Part shown: piece by piece, positions 60,650 to 64,000 of the stretch
Numbering within the stretch: the first letter of the stretch is position 1
How the letters are laid out: each line of letters opens with the position of its first letter
DNA from: Gordionus sp. m RMFG-2023
Lineage: Eukaryota > Nematomorpha > Gordioida > Chordodea > Parachordodidae
Assembly: GCF_954871325.1 (NCBI RefSeq)
Contig: NC_088777.1
Coordinates: forward strand, 50,693,366-50,757,365
Direction of reading: 5' to 3'
DNA: 64,000 nt
Notes under the pieces: model-generated
What the model saw: the letters and a program-made list of their open reading frames with translations, nothing else
Database searches by the model: none
Told to the model about the DNA's origin: nothing
Program-made: the position numbers and the translations under genes

Positions 60650-61990
60650 TATAGGTAAAGGGCCAAAGAAACTTCCAAAGAAACTTTCAAAGAAACTACT
60701 TCCAAAGAAACTTCCAAAGAAACTTCCAAAGAAGTAAACAAAATTAATTATTAACATATTTACCTTTTTATAAACATTGTTTAATCTTTGGGTTCTATAT
60801 AGTTCATTAATCATAACTCATTCGATAAATATTTTAGAAGGGAATTTATTATTTTAATAAAAATTAATTGCATTCTATTTTTACACTGGCTAATCTTTTG
60901 GGTTCTATATAATTCATTAATCATAACATATTCGATAAATATTTTAAATGGGAATTTATCATTTTATCAATAATTAATTATTAACAACACTTTTAACATA
61001 AATATATATAATATTGTTTAATCTTATGGTTTGTAATTCTATAATCATAATACCACTTACTATATATGTAAAGGGGATTAATTATATTATCAATAAAAAT
61101 ATATTTTGCATCTAATTAATCATATTTTAATTTAAACTAGAAAGCAGAGGTAATGTGTTGGTAAGCTAGAAGGGTTAAGAAGTGTCATACCGACCTTATA
61201 GTTGACCTTTTAATCATAAAAAACAACATTATATCAATAATCATTTTAAGTATTTTTTTTTATCTTACTTGAAATGAATTGAAAAATATTGAAAACTACA
61301 TATAGTATGGCCCTTAGTGTTGTTAAATAGTCAGGTTTTTTCGATCTCTGAACTGGAGTCGTAAAAAACGGTCTAGGCTTGAGGGGCTCAATGAGCGGTA
61401 TGAGCCAACTACTGAACCCACTCCAGTGCCGATTTTATTTATATAAATGTTATAAAAGTATTATATATAAGAATTCATAAAAAATAATACAATCTATTTT
61501 AAATATATAAATCGCCAATAAATGTCTATTATATTTATTCAATCCAATTGTAATCTTATAAGGCATATACCATGTATTAAGAATTAATAAGGACACATTT
61601 TAGTTACATTTTGCGAACAAGTGAAAGTGCTACAATATTGGGAGTTAGAATTGGAATTGCGAATTGCCACTAAATATGTTAACTGAACATTTGTGCAGCT
61701 TAGCGTTATGCCCTTATTGCAACAGCTTAGCAGAATGTCCTTATCTTAAATTTTATTGTTATTTATTTTCAAAATTGTCTATTTTTTTGACATTATAAGT
61801 GTATATGTGCAATTTAACTGTCAATCGATAGCTAATCAAAAGATTTGTCCAATAGGATGTCAACCTTTTCCACTTAATGGTCGTGTCTAATGCCATGGAG
61901 CCGGAAATATCAATTAATAAATTAATCCTAAAGGATGATTTCAGGAAATCAATTTATTGAATATAATTTGAGATAAAATATTATTAACTT
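60650..61990 (+). repeat. Long dispersed repeat, copy 2 (unidentified family)
   Basis: Counterpart of 37475-38930 with many small differences. Its left end has an expanded ACTTCCAAAGAA minisatellite (60664-60737, about six units), where copy 1 has only two. It includes ATTGTTTAATC-TTGGGTTCTATATAGTT, the AGTATGGCCCTTAGTGTTGTTA block, CTGGAGTCGTAAAAAA and AATAGGATGTCAACCTTTTC. Ends are not sharply defined. Confidence 0.65.
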
Positions 61991-62074
61991 TGATATAATT
62001 CTTTATGCCACATTGTGCTTATTATTTTTATAAGCTTACATATAGTTAGATAGTTAGATAGATACTTTCACTGA

Positions 62075-62280
62075 ATTTGAACCGTCTAAACAATTGGGTG
62101 GGGTCCCTAATAAGCGTATAGAAGTGTTCTTTACAATCAAAAACTTTTCTCTTTATAGATATAATTTGATTCAGGGTATTTCTTGAAAATAGATACGATG
62201 GAATATAAATCGAATTGCCGGCCTGCAGAAGGTGCAATAACGTTTTTTTTTTTGGAAAATAATTTTTTTTTTTTTAAGAA
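62075..62280 (+). repeat. Direct repeat, left unit
   Basis: Shares TGAACCGTCTAAACAATTGG, AGTGTT-T-TACAAT-AAA and CTCTTTATAG-TATAATTT with 63259-63430. The two units lie 1.18 kb apart in the same orientation. Family unknown. Confidence 0.6.
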
Positions 62281-63254
62281 ATCATATTTTTATTTTGAAA
62301 AATAAATATATATTACAAAACTAATAAAATATAAAATTATATTTAAAATAACATATGAAAAATATAAATTTTTAAACATTAAATAATTGGACCGAAAAAT
62401 TGTCACAGCAATAAGTTTTTCCTTATGAATTTCGAAACCGTTTGAAAAGGTTCAAAACGGCAACGGCTTGCCATTAATAAGCAAGCAGATGTAACTGTGA
62501 TGGGAGATAATGGTTATCGCCCATCACGTAAAAATATTTTTGGCATTTTAATGACTCAGCCCTGAAAAGAAATCTCAGATCAAGGGTTTGCCTGATACAA
62601 TTTTATCTATGCTAAACGTGGATTCAAGAATGCACGGGAGATTTGCCTTACTGAGAAATTTAGCAATAAGTCTATTTATTTTGTTGTGTTGATTAATTTT
62701 TTATGTTTTACGGATTGTGTAGAAGATAAAAAAAGAAAAGAAACGATGTCAATAATTATTGCAAGACCTAAGCCTCCAGATTTGCAAGGAAGGGTGGCCT
62801 GAAGCCAGACGTTAGTATCGAATTCAATATTTAATAACTCTTGCATCATTTTTTAAAAAGCCCTATTCTTTTGCAAGAGTTTCAAACGCGAAAGCAACGG
62901 AGGTTTTCAAACAATATTGAAATTGATTAAAGAGCATTTTTTGAGGATAAAATAAGCTTGATGGATGAGTAATTTATTTTAAACTGGTAGTTTGAGGAAT
63001 AATGATTTTAGATGATTATTTAAAATTTTGAAAACTCCTTCTGTACCTCGGGTTCCTAATACAATAAAATCTCGTAGGGTGTTTCGAAAATTATCTAATA
63101 ATAAGTTGGTAGTGCATGGGGTTGGATAAATTTCTCAATTTTTTGATATTTAAGGATCTATTGGAGACGTTGATTCCATTTTATGACACTGATTCCTCAT
63201 TTTCTACTATATTTATTTATAGAGAGGAAAGCTAAGAAATACAAATCTTAACCT
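62281..63254. other. Unidentified sequence between the direct repeats
   Basis: Contains short plus-strand pieces with a protein-like look (62460-62960) but no recognised motif. Confidence 0.3.
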
Positions 63255-63430
63255 TGACAGAATCTGAACCGTCTAAACAATTGGGACGTGCCTACTAGCC
63301 GAATTATCAACATGAAGTGTTTTCTACAATAAAATGTTTTGCTCTCTTTATAGCTATAATTTTATTCAAGTCAACCTTTAAAAATAAATGTGGTGCCAAT
63401 AGCATTTTTTATTGGGAAATAATTTCAAAG
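63255..63430 (+). repeat. Direct repeat, right unit
   Basis: Counterpart of 62075-62280, diverged. If the pair are terminal repeats of one element, the interior is about 1 kb. Confidence 0.6.
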
Positions 63431-64000
63431 AATTATTTAAATTTATATGACATTTAATTTTTTTTGGAAAGCGACACCAATATAATTGTTATCTCAATAA
63501 TTTAATTTCCCATTTTGAATGAGATTTTAATTGAGAATATATCAAAATTTAATGGAAGCTGAGATTTTTTTATTTTCAAAGAAATAAATTAATTCTAATT
63601 AAATTTATGCCTTATTTTACCATAATTTCAATTATATAAAATATCAATACCAAAATACAATTAAACAATATATTCTTGAAATCATCAAACATTCTCAACC
63701 TGAATGATTAATTGGGTATAAGAACAATCTTCAGAAATGCATTGGAAAAAGAAATAATATTCATTAATTAGGCCATCAGGAAAAATTTGACTCCACCGAG
63801 GTCTTAAAAATTTTTTTTCAATACGTAACTCCAATCTTACTTATCATAAGAATAAGGACAGAATTTTGAGCACTATACAATTAACATTGTTAATGGCTTT
63901 TATTATGCTTATCTACACTATCTCAGATACCGTGACAGTGATTCGAAGAATCATTATTCAGATTTTTCGAATCTCATTGAATCTTCAGAAACCTTATGAA
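63431..64000. other. AT-rich end of window, nothing recognised
   Basis: No gene-like frame or repeat boundary was seen. Confidence 0.4.

Noticed and set aside
60473-60814. Minus-strand frame with Phe-Gly-Ser-Phe repeats, resembling a low-complexity structural protein
   Set aside because: The repeats are translation of the ACTTCCAAAGAA minisatellite in a dispersed repeat.

Overview
This window is very AT-rich (by eye three quarters A+T or more) eukaryotic, almost certainly metazoan, DNA made almost entirely of transposable elements in various states of decay. I recognise no ordinary host gene, tRNA, rRNA, CRISPR array or bacterial feature. The mix of element types (spliced GIN/Ginger-like integrase gene, BED-type hAT transposons, an RTE-like LINE, a LINE with a restriction-like endonuclease, and a Ty3/Gypsy fossil) fits an invertebrate animal. 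Recognisable introns are mostly tiny, 39-52 bp with GT-AG ends, which suggests a genome with compact introns. I cannot name the species.

Layout. 1-8.8 kb: a (GGAA)n microsatellite, a probable inverted-repeat element (about 945-3170) and featureless AT-rich sequence. 8,791-17,661: a proposed 8.87-kb GIN/Ginger-like DNA transposon with about 0.37-kb terminal inverted repeats starting TGT and ending ACA. It carries a minus-strand spliced gene: H2C2 zinc finger and DDE integrase, then a run of very short symmetric exons, then a Cys-rich tail. Other elements have landed in it: a hAT (9,363-10,910) and a long-inverted-repeat foldback element (12,362-14,044), itself hit by a second small hAT (13,287-14,015). 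18.3-25.6 kb: two minus-strand copies and scraps of a LINE encoding RT, a CCHC motif and a PD-D restriction-like endonuclease. 29.1-29.85 kb: a degenerate tandem repeat of roughly 100 bp. 31.1-34.25 kb: an RTE-like LINE with an APE endonuclease, RT and tRNA-like A/B boxes at its 5' end. 36.85-37.28 kb: a (GAAA)n microsatellite of about 100 units.

37.5-38.9 and 60.65-61.99 kb: two diverged copies of an unidentified long repeat. 39,264-41,814: a composite hAT with a perfect 8-bp target duplication, built of a transposase arm joined tail to tail to a shortened inverted arm. A second copy with the same architecture lies at 51,869-59,236 and contains a nested, nearly complete 4.28-kb hAT of another family (52,738-57,017; perfect 8-bp target duplication, spliced BED transposase). 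45.0-49.2 kb: an old broken Ty3/Gypsy LTR element, minus strand. 51.1-51.8 kb: a retroelement RNase H remnant. 62-63.4 kb: a direct repeat of about 0.2 kb flanking 1 kb of unidentified DNA.

The most interesting structures are the composite inverted hAT that moved as one unit at least twice, the integrase gene with its array of phase-1 micro-exons inside a terminal-inverted-repeat element, and the recurrence, in five or more unrelated-looking elements, of dense arrays of short family-specific words just inside the ends.
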